From: Karalla daura
Taxonomy: Eukaryota; Chordata; Actinopteri; Chaetodontiformes; Leiognathidae
Length of the DNA: 64,000 nucleotides
Direction: 5' to 3'
Assembly: GCA_029224185.1 (NCBI GenBank)
Contig: CM055205.1
Coordinates: 5,062,087 to 5,126,086, forward strand
Made by a program: the position numbers and the translations under genes. Positions 35,901-42,787 of this stretch are shown piece by piece. Under the pieces are notes generated by a model. The model saw only the letters and a program-made list of their open reading frames with translations, had not been told where the DNA came from and did no database searches. Within the stretch, counting starts at the first letter, position 1. Each line of letters starts with the position of its first letter.

Positions 35901-38900
35901 CGGTGGCCGGAGACGGCTGGAGATGGCTGGAGAACGCTGGAGATGGCTGGAGATGGCTGGAGATGGCTGGAGATGGCTGGAAATGGCCGGGGATGGCTGG
36001 AGATGGCTGGAGATGGCTGGAGATGGCTGGAGATGGCTGGAGATGGCTGGAGATGGCCGGAGATGGCTGGAGATGGCTGGAGATGGCTGGAGATGGCTGG
36101 AGATGGCTGGAAATGGCCGGGGATGGCTGGAGATGGCTGGAGATGGCTGGAGATGGCTGGAGATGGCTGGAGATGGCTGGAGATGGCTGGAGATGGCCGG
36201 AGATGGCTGGAGATGGCTGGAGATGGCTGGAGATGGCTGGAGATGGCTGGAAATGGCCGGGGATGGCTGGAGATGGCGCTCCGCGTTGTCCTCCAGCAGT
36301 GAGTTATACAGCCGTCTCCCCCAGCCGTCGCGCTCATCAATTAGGTAGCAGGAGGTAGAATAAAGAGCCAGTTTGGTTTTACAGCGCACCTCCATCTCCG
36401 CCGCCTTTCGTTCAGAAAGCGGGTGCTTATTGGGAGGCTTCTGCCAATTCCTGGGTGAGGGCTTTGAGGGGGAGGCGTTAGCGACGCACTCCACACCGCC
36501 GGGCTGGCTGTCGGGCTACAGGCGAGAGCCCACTCGGCTACTGTACACGCTCTCAGCTTTTGGAATCACCCCGAGGCCTGTGACGGGGCGCCGTCACGCA
36601 GGTTCCCGCTTGGCCCTCGCCTCAATTCAACTCTGACGTGCCACTGTGCTAATTCCAACCCCGCGCCGGCAAACGGGAAGAAGTGGCCTCCCGCCGAGCC
36701 GCGACCTTGGACCGCTGAATATGTAAGACGGGCTCACCTTCGCCTCGGGAGCGCACGCACTTTGATGCCGACTCGGGCGGATTTGCACGCCCGGCGCGGC
36801 GCCTGAGACGTCCCAGCGCCTCGGGTGGGATTGGCGCGCCGATCAAATCCAAATGCATGGAGTGGGACGCGAATTATGGGGTCAGGAAAACTAGACTGAA
36901 GAGTTAGTCGAGGCAAACGAGGTAGCCTCTGCCTCCAGTGCCTTCCGGTCTACATTGGAGGCAGAGGGGAATGTTTTAAACGTGCCGAGTTCAGCCGATT
37001 TCCACCTGGATGGAGCCTTGATCACGGAGCCGTGCCGGCCTCTTGAACAATGATGAGGGAGGAACCAATGCCATTCATTTGGAGGATGCAGCATTGTCAG
37101 GTCAGTGCAGTCTAGCAGCTTGGAATGGAAAGAGAGAGTCCGATCCCCCGAAGAATGCTTCTTCCTCGGCGAACACTACTCTGTCGTTTCTGAATTTGTT
37201 TGACGTCCACGTGCTGTTGTTGTTGTTTCTGGTTTTGGTAGTTGGGGTAGAGATCCACATGGACAAGATGCAGCAAAATGAATTCTTCATGCACATACCC
37301 GTAAAAGGTGCACGCTTCCACAGCACGTATTTCATCTCTCTCTCCCCCTCTGTCTCTTCACAAAAACATCTTTATACAAAAAAAAAAAACGGGTCAAGTT
37401 TAAACAGGGGCCTGATATTTATGCATACGACCACAACGAGAAAAACAGCTGGAACCAGTGCGGACCTGCAGGTCGGGCCGAGGCTAAACAGTGAGTTATT
37501 GAACGATAGCAGTGAAATGGGCTCAACTGTGCAACTGCAGCTCATCTTCCGAATGTGTCACCAATTTGGTTGCGATGGGTCAAAGCGGAGGGACACAGTG
37601 TGTGTGTGTGTGTGTGTGTGGAGGGGGGTGAGACAGGGGGTTAACAGGGCTGATGTCTGTGCTCGGCAGCAGGTTAATCCAGAGCCGTTCGGCATCTCCA
37701 GACGCCATCACGGCTCAGTAATCGGCACGCTGTAAAGCTGTAGCTCGTCTGGCAGTATTTCCACATGGCCGTGACTATTTAGACGGAGATCATACAGATT
37801 TGCTCGATACGCGTGCGGCTAATGCCGGCAAATGTCAGAGGGGCCCCAATCTGGACGTCGACATTCGCGGAGGCGCACCCACCTCCGCACGTGGGCGGTC
37901 CCTCGACTCCATGGGTCTGGCCGGGCCCGCAGCCGTAATCCCCGCCGTTTATCACAGATCAGATTGGGGCGGGACGTCTCGCGCGATTGACGCGCCGGGG
38001 TTCCCGCTAATGCCTCAGTTATCGCGGGGGGATTATGTGATTTAGCCAAACCTGGCCGGGCTCCCCGCGCCGGTTCATGTCATTAGACGGCGGCGGAGGA
38101 TTCCCGACCGCTGATCTGTAATCGCCGCGAGGAGAGGGCCGACGCGTTTTAATCACAGGCCGTCGCCCGCCGCCCCGCCGCAAGTGAATGCAAACAGAGA
38201 AGTGAAAACAACACCGGAGCCGAGCCGCAAATCAGGAGCAAACCAGCTTCACGTGCACCATTAGGGGGGCGGCGGTCAGAAGAAGGGAAGAGGATGTATG
38301 ATTGATCACAGTTAACTTGAGGGGAGGATGCAGGAGGGGGGTAGAGGAGGAGGAGGGGGAGGAGGAGGGAACATCTGAGATCTTTTCATCATTGGCAGAA
38401 TGCAATGCTGCGAGCCTGGCGAGAGGTGTGCTCGCACGGAGCCAGCGTGCGGGGCGATTGTGCTGAGGACAGCAGGACAGGGGAGGCAGCAGAGGGATAA
38501 ATCACGGCGCCCGGTGCGGCGAGGGGCCGCGGCCTGAACTGGAAAATAAACCAGTGGGGCTCCCGTACGCCTCGCTAATGGCCCGCAGTGCTTCCTGCCA
38601 CGACATGCCTTCCGAGAGAGGGCCCAGACGCACAGATGAGCGCTGATAGTGCATCCTTGTTCCGAAGGTGGGATGTTTTTAGTGCCTGAGTGGGAGCGAC
38701 ACGATGTGTCATCCTGATCTAAAAGTCGGAGACTGCCTCTGATAGCCCGGACGACGCCTCGATGATATCCTTCTCTTCTTCCTCTTCTTGAAGCTCCCCT
38801 TGGTGGACGTCTCGGGGACGTCGCTTGGCGCGGGGCTGCGGGCGCTCCGCGGCAGGGGGCGCGCCACAGGCCATCGCTCTCGCCGGCACCTCCGGGAAGT

Positions 38901-41576
38901 CGGCAAATTCATCAGCGCTGGCTGTTAAAAACCATCACCCGGAGAAAAGCCGCCCTCCGTCAGGGAGTCGGCAGACTGGAACCTGCCGCGTCGGTGTCCT
39001 CGCCCGCCTCGCTTTGATAAAAAGCGGTGTTTTGCGGGGGATGGATTCAGCCATTGGACTTTTGGAAAACGTGGGCGCCACTGCGATGCCAGGAGCCAAG
39101 AGGTGACGCTGGCAGCGTCGGGAGGAAACCCATTCAGGTTCCAGCCATCACTCTTGCCATTGCTACCTGTCGCACGGAACAAATTGAATTTGTCTTCCTT
39201 CGGTGGCTTGTTGGGGCTCCGAACAGCGTATTAGTGGCTCTACTTATCAAAGCTGTCAAAGCAAATCTGTTTAGCCGCGAACCTCGGAGCTCAGATCGGC
39301 CTCCAGATGACACGACATACATTCCTGCACGCCTCTGAGCTGTCATCGAAACGCGGCTGCCGGCTACTGTCACCGTGTGCTATTTGAAAGGCTCAAAGCC
39401 AAACACTGATGCGGTCATTAGCAGGTAGATCTGCACCCTGAGGTCTGAGTCTGGCAGCTAGCCGTCTACAGGACAGGAGTGTTTGGTTTTATTTGGTCTC
39501 ATCCTCGTTACGGACATGGCACCAACAAATAAACCATGGTAAAAAGGAGAGCTGCAACTAATCCATTAATCAAGGAATGGAATAATCAATAACTATTTTC
39601 ATAATCGATTGATTGACTTGAGCATTTCCCTCTTAAATTGAGAAGGATTTCAATATTCTCTGATCTCAGATTCAAAAAATGTGAAGGCTTCCTGGTTTCT
39701 TAAGTTCTGGATCACAGAAAAGTGAGAAAACGGACCATTAACAGTCATTGAAAGACCTCGCCCTGGCTTTTGTGGAACAGGTATTAAACAATTTTCTTGG
39801 TTTTTGCATCATATTATAACCCAGACAACTAATCGATCAATCAAGAATATAATCAACAGTTAATTCAACTACAAAATTAATCATTTGTTGTAGCCCTAAA
39901 AAAAAGTGGCTGACTTCCATGTTCCAGTTTTGACTGACTGACCCTATCAATTAATTGATTGCACTTGTGTAAATTGATTGCATAATTGACTGATTGCACT
40001 GTATCAGCATATGAGACTCTACTCCACAGTTCCTCGGTAACTAGGCCGTAAACCCCGTCTTATTGGGGCGCCAGTCGCCAAATGGGTGCAAACTGGGTGT
40101 GAGATCATTCCCTGAACACGGCACTAGTCGTGACCTGTGGGACGGACCACTCAGCCCAGCACCCCCCTTCATTAATGTTGGCCATCGTTTCCCCCTCTCT
40201 CACTCCCCACCCTCCACTGACAGTTGTTTCAAATCGAAGGGTGTTGACTGAGGAAGCGTTCGCCTTTAGGCGCCCGTTGTGTGCTTAATCAAATGTGCCG
40301 CGCGGACTGATACAAAACCTGCTCCTAAAACCCCGGATTCCACGCCGATAATGGCGCATCACCTCAGCTGTGGACGTCATTAAAGTTTTAGCGGTATTGA
40401 CTGGAGAGGCAGGTGGTGGTGGTGAGGGGAGGGGAGGGGGGGGGTCCTACAGCTTTGTTGGCTCAGCCAGGCCCCTCTCCATCAACAGTTACCTCTGTCC
40501 TCGTGCCCCCAGGGAGGGTGGAGAGGGTGGGGGGGGGGGGGTGCGAGGTGAAAACTCGAGCGATGTCCCCCATCTAAGTGCAGCTCGTCTCACTTTTACA
40601 CCAGCCTCGCCATCGCGCCCCCGCCGGGAAATCCCTGTCATGCGACGGATGGCGGCGGGCCGGCCCGGGCCCGGGCCCCCCCCGGCATGGCGGCGGGGGC
40701 CCGGGGCCCAGAGTGCTCTCCGAAGGTGGCAACAAGCGCCATCGCTCAAAGCCGCTCTGCGCTCCGAGGTCACCGCCAAGCCGGCCCGTCTGCCGCTGAC
40801 TTACGGTGGCCTCACTCCCGCTCCACAAGCTATTGCTCTCCTGTGTGTGTGTGTGTGTGTGTGTGAGGGGGAGGGGAGGGGGGGGGGGTGTAAAAACAAG
40901 ACGAGGGCTGGAAGAAAACGCCGAGGAGGGCGCGCCACGAGAACTCCACGGCACTCGCAGGGAAATGGAACCCACCGCCAGATAATTCCTTTGAATCGCA
41001 TGTTCATAAATATTCATCGACAAATTAATATACCGAGACATCAAAGCGTCATTGACCAAGGTCAGTGTGATATCCAGGTGTGTGTGCGTGCGTGTGCGTG
41101 TGCGTGCGAGGGAGGGAGGGGTGGGAGAGTTACAGCGGTAACGTTTCGAAGGCTCAAACAGTCCTTCAGACAGACGGTAACGTCTCTTAATATAGTCCTA
41201 GCCCAGTTCTGTCAGCGGCGGCAGTCTGCCTGCACGCCGTCTCGCAGCTATGCTACATCTAATAACATACAGCGTCAACAAAAAGTGTCAAGGGGCTGTT
41301 GTAAGGAATTTGAATCAAAACCCGGAGCAGGCGTAGTTGGCTTCATTATCTATAAATAACACGATCTAAAATTCTCTATCTGCGCTCATCACATTCGAGG
41401 AGAAGTCTCTGGTGGTGGTGGTGGTGGTGGTGGTGTGGCGCTACTATAGCTACTTACTTTAGGAAACTGCTTGACTGGTATTAAAACTTTCTGTCCCAGT
41501 TTCATGTTCTTGTTGATGACGACGTCGATGAACTTCTCCTCCTCCTTCCCTTCATCTCTCTGGATCTTTTCGATCT
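1056..41576 (-). CDS. khdrbs3: khdrbs3 gene body, exons 2-9 (partial; exon 1 outside window)
   Basis: This entry gives the gene-level span; the coding exons are listed separately. The product is a STAR-family RNA-binding protein, the orthologue of mammalian KHDRBS3/SLM2/T-STAR. In mammals it is nuclear, binds UAA-type RNA motifs as a dimer and controls neuronal alternative splicing, for example of neurexin segment 4. The sequence shows eight exons on the minus strand with AG/GT borders and compatible phases (lengths 119, 117, 147, 140, 181, 83, 53 and 92 coding nt). They join into about 309 codons ending in a C-terminus close to the mammalian one. Domain order is the C-terminal part of Qua1, the KH domain with the GPRG loop, Qua2, an RG/proline-rich segment, a tyrosine-rich tail and a terminal RDQPYSRY. 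Mammalian KHDRBS3 has 9 coding exons and about 346 residues, so only exon 1 is missing here. The KHDRBS3 rather than KHDRBS2 assignment rests on remembered family differences and could be tested by phylogeny. Confidence 0.95.
1148..4046 (-). other. khdrbs3: khdrbs3 intron 8
   Basis: A 2.9-kb intron between exons 8 and 9. It contains a CTT-rich run on the plus strand (1605-1640), a poly-C run (about 3682-3700) and, 14 nt after the exon 8 donor, about 11 CCT triplets on the transcript strand (plus-strand AGG repeat 3997-4031). I see no additional exon, RNA gene or transposon that I can name. Confidence 0.85.
3997..4031. repeat. (AGG)n trinucleotide repeat at exon 8 donor
   Basis: Uninterrupted AGG triplets on the plus strand, CCT on the khdrbs3 transcript strand, about 11.5 copies. 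The repeat begins 14 nt inside intron 8, close enough to influence 5' splice-site recognition as a pyrimidine-rich tract. Confidence 0.95.
4047..4099 (-). CDS. khdrbs3: khdrbs3 exon 8 (tyrosine-rich tail)
   Basis: This 53-nt exon lies between a gttcgcag acceptor (AG at 4100-4101) and a gtgagt donor (4041-4046). It contributes one base to an Asn codon shared with exon 7, then 17 codons ([17 protein letters not shown]), then G of the next Gly codon. It corresponds to the mammalian ADYYDYGH..EETYDSYG segment. This is part of the C-terminal tyrosine-rich region that in the Sam68 family is a target of Src/Brk-type tyrosine kinases (family knowledge, not visible in the sequence). A run of about 11 CCT triplets (transcript strand) begins 14 nt into the following intron. 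The length is not a multiple of three, so skipping it would shift the frame of the last exon. Confidence 0.95.
4817..4905. repeat. (TC)n dinucleotide repeat
   Basis: Pure TC for about 55 bp (4817-4871), then interrupted TC/TCC to 4905. It is GA-rich on the khdrbs3 transcript strand. It lies on the other side of the assembly gap from the purine-rich array at 5261-5720. Confidence 0.95.
5113..5212. other. Assembly gap (100 N)
   Basis: Exactly 100 unknown bases, the usual placeholder for a gap of unknown size. It is flanked by a long TC tract and a long GGAGA array, both hard to sequence and assemble. Confidence 0.99.
5261..5720. repeat. GGAGA pentanucleotide satellite array
   Basis: About 460 bp of near-perfect tandem GGAGA on the plus strand with scattered variants (GGGGA, a one-unit GAGAGA slip, AAGAG). 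It is all purine on one strand and all pyrimidine (TCTCC) on the transcript strand. Long open frames occur in it on both strands, as expected for a stop-free repeat; they are not genes. Confidence 0.97.
5721..5752. repeat. GGT/GGGT-rich tract, G-quadruplex-prone
   Basis: Directly abuts the pentanucleotide array. It is a run of GGGT and GGT units with several GGG groups separated by 1-4 bases, the pattern expected for an intramolecular G-quadruplex on the plus strand. Confidence 0.7.
6061..6150. repeat. 18-bp minisatellite, 5 copies
   Basis: Five tandem 18-bp units (6061, 6079, 6097, 6115, 6133) of the form GGCCCGAGCCGCCCAGCG. The middle three are identical; the first and last differ at one or two bases. 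The period is divisible by three, so it is open in several frames. Confidence 0.95.
6239..6271. repeat. (CA)n microsatellite
   Basis: About 16 uninterrupted CA units on the plus strand within intron 7. Confidence 0.97.
7406..7459. repeat. Poly-C tract followed by (CA)n
   Basis: About 36 consecutive C bases run directly into nine CA units. Homopolymer length in assemblies is often inexact. Confidence 0.95.
10877..10913. repeat. Alternating CA/CG tract, Z-DNA-prone
   Basis: An uninterrupted alternating pyrimidine-purine run (CACG, CGCG and CACA units). It is followed by another (CA)n at 10950-10970. Alternating CG/CA is the classic Z-DNA-forming composition. Confidence 0.85.
12892..12897 (-). 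promoter_or_regulatory. TGCATG (RBFOX-type) motif downstream of exon 7
   Basis: An exact UGCAUG on the transcript strand, 86 nt after the exon 7 donor. RBFOX proteins bound downstream of an exon usually promote its inclusion (established knowledge). Use here is inferred; a hexamer is expected by chance about once in 4 kb per strand. Confidence 0.35.
12984..13066 (-). CDS. khdrbs3: khdrbs3 exon 7 (EYDDGYG tyrosine/glycine-rich segment)
   Basis: This 83-nt exon lies between a tttgctgcag acceptor (AG at 13067-13068) and a gtaagt donor (12978-12983). It encodes [20 protein letters not shown] followed by NYSNQGQ, plus two bases (AA) of an Asn codon completed by exon 8. It matches the mammalian DYDDGYGTAYDEQSYDSYDN region. 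It starts in phase 0 and ends in phase 2, so it is frame-shifting if skipped. Regulated splicing of SLM-family transcripts has been reported in the literature, but no usage can be read from this DNA. A TGCATG hexamer (RBFOX-type) lies 86 nt into the downstream intron. Confidence 0.95.
15941..15969. repeat. Near-perfect 29-bp palindrome
   Basis: Fourteen-base arms (15941-15954 and 15956-15969), complementary at every position, separated by a single A. The arms read TAAAAGGAGCCGAC and its complement. It can form a hairpin or cruciform on either strand. There is no T-tract terminator context and no coding sequence. Confidence 0.9.
16881..16976. repeat. Short tandem repeats (AGATAAACAT)n and (TATG)n/(TA)n
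   Basis: Three to four copies of a 10-bp unit related to AGATAAACAT (16881-16924), then a TATG/TA stretch (16947-16976). Confidence 0.85.
18540..18597. repeat. (GA)n-rich microsatellite
   Basis: Interrupted GA dinucleotides on the plus strand. Confidence 0.9.
19733..19775. repeat. Remnant of GCTAACATTAGCATGCTAGC-type dispersed repeat
   Basis: A cluster of GCTAA, TTAGC and TAGCATGC motifs. I associate this arrangement with a dispersed repeat common in teleost genomes. Only a short piece is left, so the family cannot be named. Confidence 0.35.
21098..21140. repeat. Facing poly-G and poly-C homopolymers
   Basis: About 14 G bases, eight other bases (TTCTTTTG), then about 21 C bases. The two tracts are complementary and could form a G-C hairpin with an 8-nt loop. 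Confidence 0.9.
22071..22290 (+). mobile_element. Degraded non-autonomous hAT-like element (teleost type)
   Basis: It starts with GGGGCGGCTGTGGCTCA, then contains CTTGAGCAAGATGCTGAAGT, AATTGCTCCTGATG and a GAATGGGCGAGTGTGGCTTTGAATGTCTTT-like tail (22231-22261). This order matches a widespread non-autonomous DNA-transposon family that I recall from teleost genomes. It is heavily mutated, with internal segments missing. No transposase is present. Family-level naming is from memory. Confidence 0.6.
22430..22502 (+). mobile_element. Retroelement 3' tail fragment ending in ATGG-type repeats
   Basis: Contains GTGACCTGTCCGGGACGTA, then AAGCAGGTGAGAAAATGGATGGACAGATG-like sequence at 22473-22502. This resembles the conserved 3' end of common fish LINE/SINE elements, which end in GAAAATGGATGG repeats. 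The middle part seems deleted. Confidence 0.45.
23294..23474 (-). CDS. khdrbs3: khdrbs3 exon 6 (RG/proline-rich region)
   Basis: This 181-nt exon follows a cgtgccag acceptor (AG at 23475-23476) and ends at a gtgagt donor (23288-23293). The first base completes an Arg codon. Sixty codons follow, starting SRGGVPP, running through arginine/glycine/proline-rich sequence with RGRG and RARGAPP, and ending in SGYRPAPP...QDTYGEY. Mammalian KHDRBS3 has the same architecture (RGRGG.., GYRPPPP, TYGEY). In this family RG boxes are methylated by arginine methyltransferases, and the proline-rich motifs bind SH3/WW domains. The segment is very GC-rich and less conserved than its neighbours, as expected for a low-complexity linker. 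Exon 5 plus exon 6 together are 321 nt, so a joint skip would keep the frame. Confidence 0.93.
23849..23939. repeat. (GA)n microsatellite, about 45 units
   Basis: About 91 bp of pure GA on the plus strand, giving (UC)n in the khdrbs3 pre-mRNA about 375 nt before the exon 6 acceptor. Long UC tracts are PTB-type binding sites (family knowledge). Confidence 0.97.
25120..25138. repeat. (TAT)n trinucleotide repeat
   Basis: Six tandem TAT/TTA units on the plus strand in intron 5. Confidence 0.9.
28250..28266 (-). repeat. (UG)n repeat in intron 5 just after exon 5
   Basis: The plus strand is CA, so the transcript is UG; 17 bp, starting 28 nt after the donor. UG repeats bind TDP-43 and CELF-type proteins (established knowledge). 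Confidence 0.95.
28268..28273 (-). promoter_or_regulatory. TGCATG (RBFOX-type) motif downstream of exon 5
   Basis: An exact UGCAUG on the transcript strand beginning 21 nt after the exon 5 donor, within the window where RBFOX sites typically enhance exon inclusion. It sits directly next to a UG repeat. Confidence 0.45.
28295..28434 (-). CDS. khdrbs3: khdrbs3 exon 5 (Qua2 and following RG linker)
   Basis: This 140-nt exon follows a gtgtgtgcag acceptor (AG at 28435-28436) and ends at a gtaaca donor (28289-28294). It encodes [20 protein letters not shown], the hallmark Qua2 end and the strongest KHDRBS3-type identity in the window, then [12 protein letters not shown], then [12 protein letters not shown] and AG of a split Arg codon. 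Qua2 packs on the KH domain and contributes to RNA recognition in STAR proteins. On the transcript strand the exon is flanked by UG repeats upstream (28440-28482) and downstream (28250-28266), and a UGCAUG hexamer starts 21 nt into the downstream intron. A length of 46 codons plus 2 nt means skipping shifts the frame. Confidence 0.97.
28440..28482 (-). repeat. UG-rich tract upstream of exon 5 acceptor
   Basis: The transcript strand reads GTGCGTGTGTGTGTGTGCGT followed by unrelated bases and CTGTGTGTGCAG at the acceptor. It occupies the polypyrimidine-tract position, like the UG repeat next to the poly-U tract of CFTR exon 9. Confidence 0.85.
29261..29287. repeat. (TG)n microsatellite after exon 4 donor
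   Basis: Interrupted TG repeat on the plus strand; CA on the transcript strand, starting about 18 nt into intron 4. CA repeats are hnRNP L-type binding sites (established knowledge). Confidence 0.93.
29306..29452 (-). CDS. khdrbs3: khdrbs3 exon 4 (C-terminal half of KH domain into Qua2)
   Basis: This 147-nt, phase 0-0 exon lies between a tgccgacag acceptor (AG at 29453-29454) and a gtatgt donor (29300-29305). It encodes [20 protein letters not shown], then [20 protein letters not shown], then EEIKKFLIP. This is the second half of the maxi-KH fold, including the last strand and long helix, and it is nearly identical to mammalian KHDRBS3 (K to Q and F to H changes are visible). [21 protein letters not shown] supports KHDRBS3 over KHDRBS2, which I recall as [21 protein letters not shown]. 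Because the exon is symmetric, a skipped product would stay in frame but lack part of the RNA-binding fold. Confidence 0.97.
30391..30490. other. Assembly gap (100 N)
   Basis: Exactly 100 unknown bases within intron 3. The flanking sequence is not obviously repetitive. Confidence 0.99.
32535..32559. repeat. Poly-G tract
   Basis: About 25 consecutive G bases on the plus strand, preceded by further G-rich sequence. Confidence 0.95.
34240..34356 (-). CDS. khdrbs3: khdrbs3 exon 3 (KH-domain core with GPRG loop)
   Basis: This 117-nt, phase 0-0 exon follows a ctgttgcag acceptor (AG at 34357-34358) and ends at a gtaaca donor (34234-34239). It encodes [20 protein letters not shown], then [23 protein letters not shown] is the invariant GXXG loop of the KH domain that contacts RNA backbone; N-S-L-K-R-L-Q is the following helix; and [13 protein letters not shown] is diagnostic for the Sam68/SLM/GLD-1 group. 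Only conservative changes from the mammalian sequence are seen (EET to EDT, RDKAK to RDKEK). The intron immediately after the donor is strongly CU-rich on the transcript strand. Confidence 0.97.
35903..36278. repeat. 10-bp minisatellite with higher-order structure
   Basis: About 37 tandem copies of AGATGGCTGG (plus strand) in exact 10-bp register. Variant units recur in order: AAATGGCCGG followed by GGATGGCTGG at 35981, 36111 and 36251, and AGATGGCCGG at 36051 and 36191. The spacings of 130, 140 and 140 bp indicate a 13-14-unit higher-order repeat, so the array grew by duplicating large blocks. Long open frames on both strands are by-products of the repeat. Confidence 0.97.
37599..37620. repeat. 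(GT)n microsatellite
   Basis: Eleven GT units on the plus strand in intron 2, followed by a G-rich run. Confidence 0.95.
39549..39897. mobile_element. MITE copy A (GCTGCAACTAAT...TTGTAGCCCT type)
   Basis: An about 350-bp AT-rich non-autonomous element with imperfect terminal inverted repeats: GCTGCAACTAAT at the left, and GTTGTAGCCCT (complement AGGGCTACAAC) at the right. It shares internal blocks with the copy at 56724-57064, including CTGATCTC near 39661, CTGGTTTCTT at 39692, GAGAAAAC near 39724 and TGTGGAACAGG near 39770. The termini match a MITE family that I recall as widespread in teleosts. A target-site duplication is not clear because the flanks are A-rich. Confidence 0.75.
41411..41435. 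repeat. (GGT)n trinucleotide repeat at exon 2 donor
   Basis: Eight GGT units on the plus strand, ACC on the transcript strand, beginning about 22 nt after the exon 2 donor. Confidence 0.95.
41458..41576 (-). CDS. khdrbs3: khdrbs3 exon 2 (end of Qua1 and entry to KH domain)
   Basis: This 119-nt exon follows a gtctgcccag acceptor (AG at 41577-41578) and ends at a gtaagt donor (41452-41457). The first two bases AG complete a Glu codon whose G must come from exon 1. Thirty-nine codons follow: [20 protein letters not shown], then [19 protein letters not shown]. It matches mammalian [38 protein letters not shown]. It supplies the end of the Qua1 dimerisation region and the first KH strand. [15 protein letters not shown] is KHDRBS3-like, whereas KHDRBS2 has KLSERVLIPVKQYPK. 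An ACC-type triplet repeat (transcript strand) begins about 22 nt into intron 2. Confidence 0.96.
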
Positions 41577-42750
41577 CTGGGCAGACGGGGAGAAGAAAAG
41601 ATATCAGTCAGCGTTGACAGGCATCGCGAGCGCCAGGCGGCGGGGTGACCGCAGCCAGGCCCCGACCACTGAATATCTGCCCCATTGATTAGGGACGAGC
41701 TCAGCTTTGTGAACTTTCCCAAAGTAAACATTGCGCTCATTTTCCAACCAAGAGAGAGAAACTGAGACGAGTGACACTCCTGCATCTGACGCCTGGCGTA
41801 AAGAGCCGCAGTCACGACGTGATGATGGAAGAGTTCAGAAATATGCGGAAACAAGTTTTACATCCTCCCGGCAATGTGCAACGACATCTTCAGACGAAGT
41901 GCTTGAGTTGGTTTTCACAAGCTTTAGCTTTTACCTTCTCCTTTCTGCACACAGTGCCAAACAGCAACTTGACAGGAATAACTTCCGTGGCTTTCAAAGC
42001 TCTAACAAGAGGGAGGATGCTAATTCGTCAAGTTCAGGGCAACTGAAAGTTAAGGAAATTGCACGAACTCAGCTGTGACAGCTGTTGTTCATGGTTCCCG
42101 TTCATATGAATGATTATTGTTATTTATGAGGAGAGCCACAAAAAATGGGAGTTTTGCAATGCTGGTAGAAAACCAGAAGGCGCATAACAAATTCCGGTTT
42201 CACTGAGACATGAATCAGACAGAACAATGAAGACCAGACTGGTCTAAAACTTGTCATCTCATCTTGAAACTCCGCTAGACTTTCAAGTGTCACGATAAAC
42301 CAAAGGCCCCGGTTTTCTCCATTGTCGGGACGGGAACACGAGCCATCTGGTTTACGACGGAACAGAAACAATGAATCAGATGTGAGATTTTGGGAGCCCG
42401 GAGTGTTTGTTATTATTGGCTGATAAAACGACTCAAATAATTACGCAATTACCACAAGTGCTGATGAGTAATTCCCCCCCCCCCACGCTGCCGTATCCTC
42501 CCCAGCAGTCGCCTTCAGACTCGCTCCCCTCCACACGTTGCGCCTTGTAAACAGAAAGCCCGTCGGTGCCGTTTTGACTGGGAGGGGACACCGGAACCCC
42601 TTCAGCATCACTCATTTCACCCCCCCCCCCCCCCGGCTGAGCCTCCATCGGCCCCATACACCGCCTGTTTGCTTTGTCACTGGAGCAGAGATGGCAATTT
42701 ACCTCCACATAAAGAAGACGGGTAGGACAGCGGCGCTCGCACCTCCAGCG

Positions 42751-42785
<35 letters not shown>
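42751..42785. repeat. Poly-C tract
   Basis: About 35 consecutive C bases on the plus strand. Confidence 0.95.

Positions 42786-42787
<2 letters not shown>

Larger units (their letters stand above)
34357..41457 (-). other. khdrbs3: khdrbs3 intron 2
   Basis: A 7.1-kb intron. It contains the 10-bp minisatellite (35903-36278), (GT)n at 37599-37620 and 40841-40864, G-rich runs near 40430 and 40530, a MITE copy (39549-39897) and, beside the exon 2 donor, a GGT repeat (41411-41435). GC-rich sequence at 37.8-38.9 kb has no recognisable gene. Confidence 0.85.

Noticed and set aside
35761..36494. Long open frames on both strands with 10-residue repeats (for example [10 protein letters not shown])
   Set aside because: By-product of the 10-bp minisatellite; six-frame openness and no flanking coding signal.
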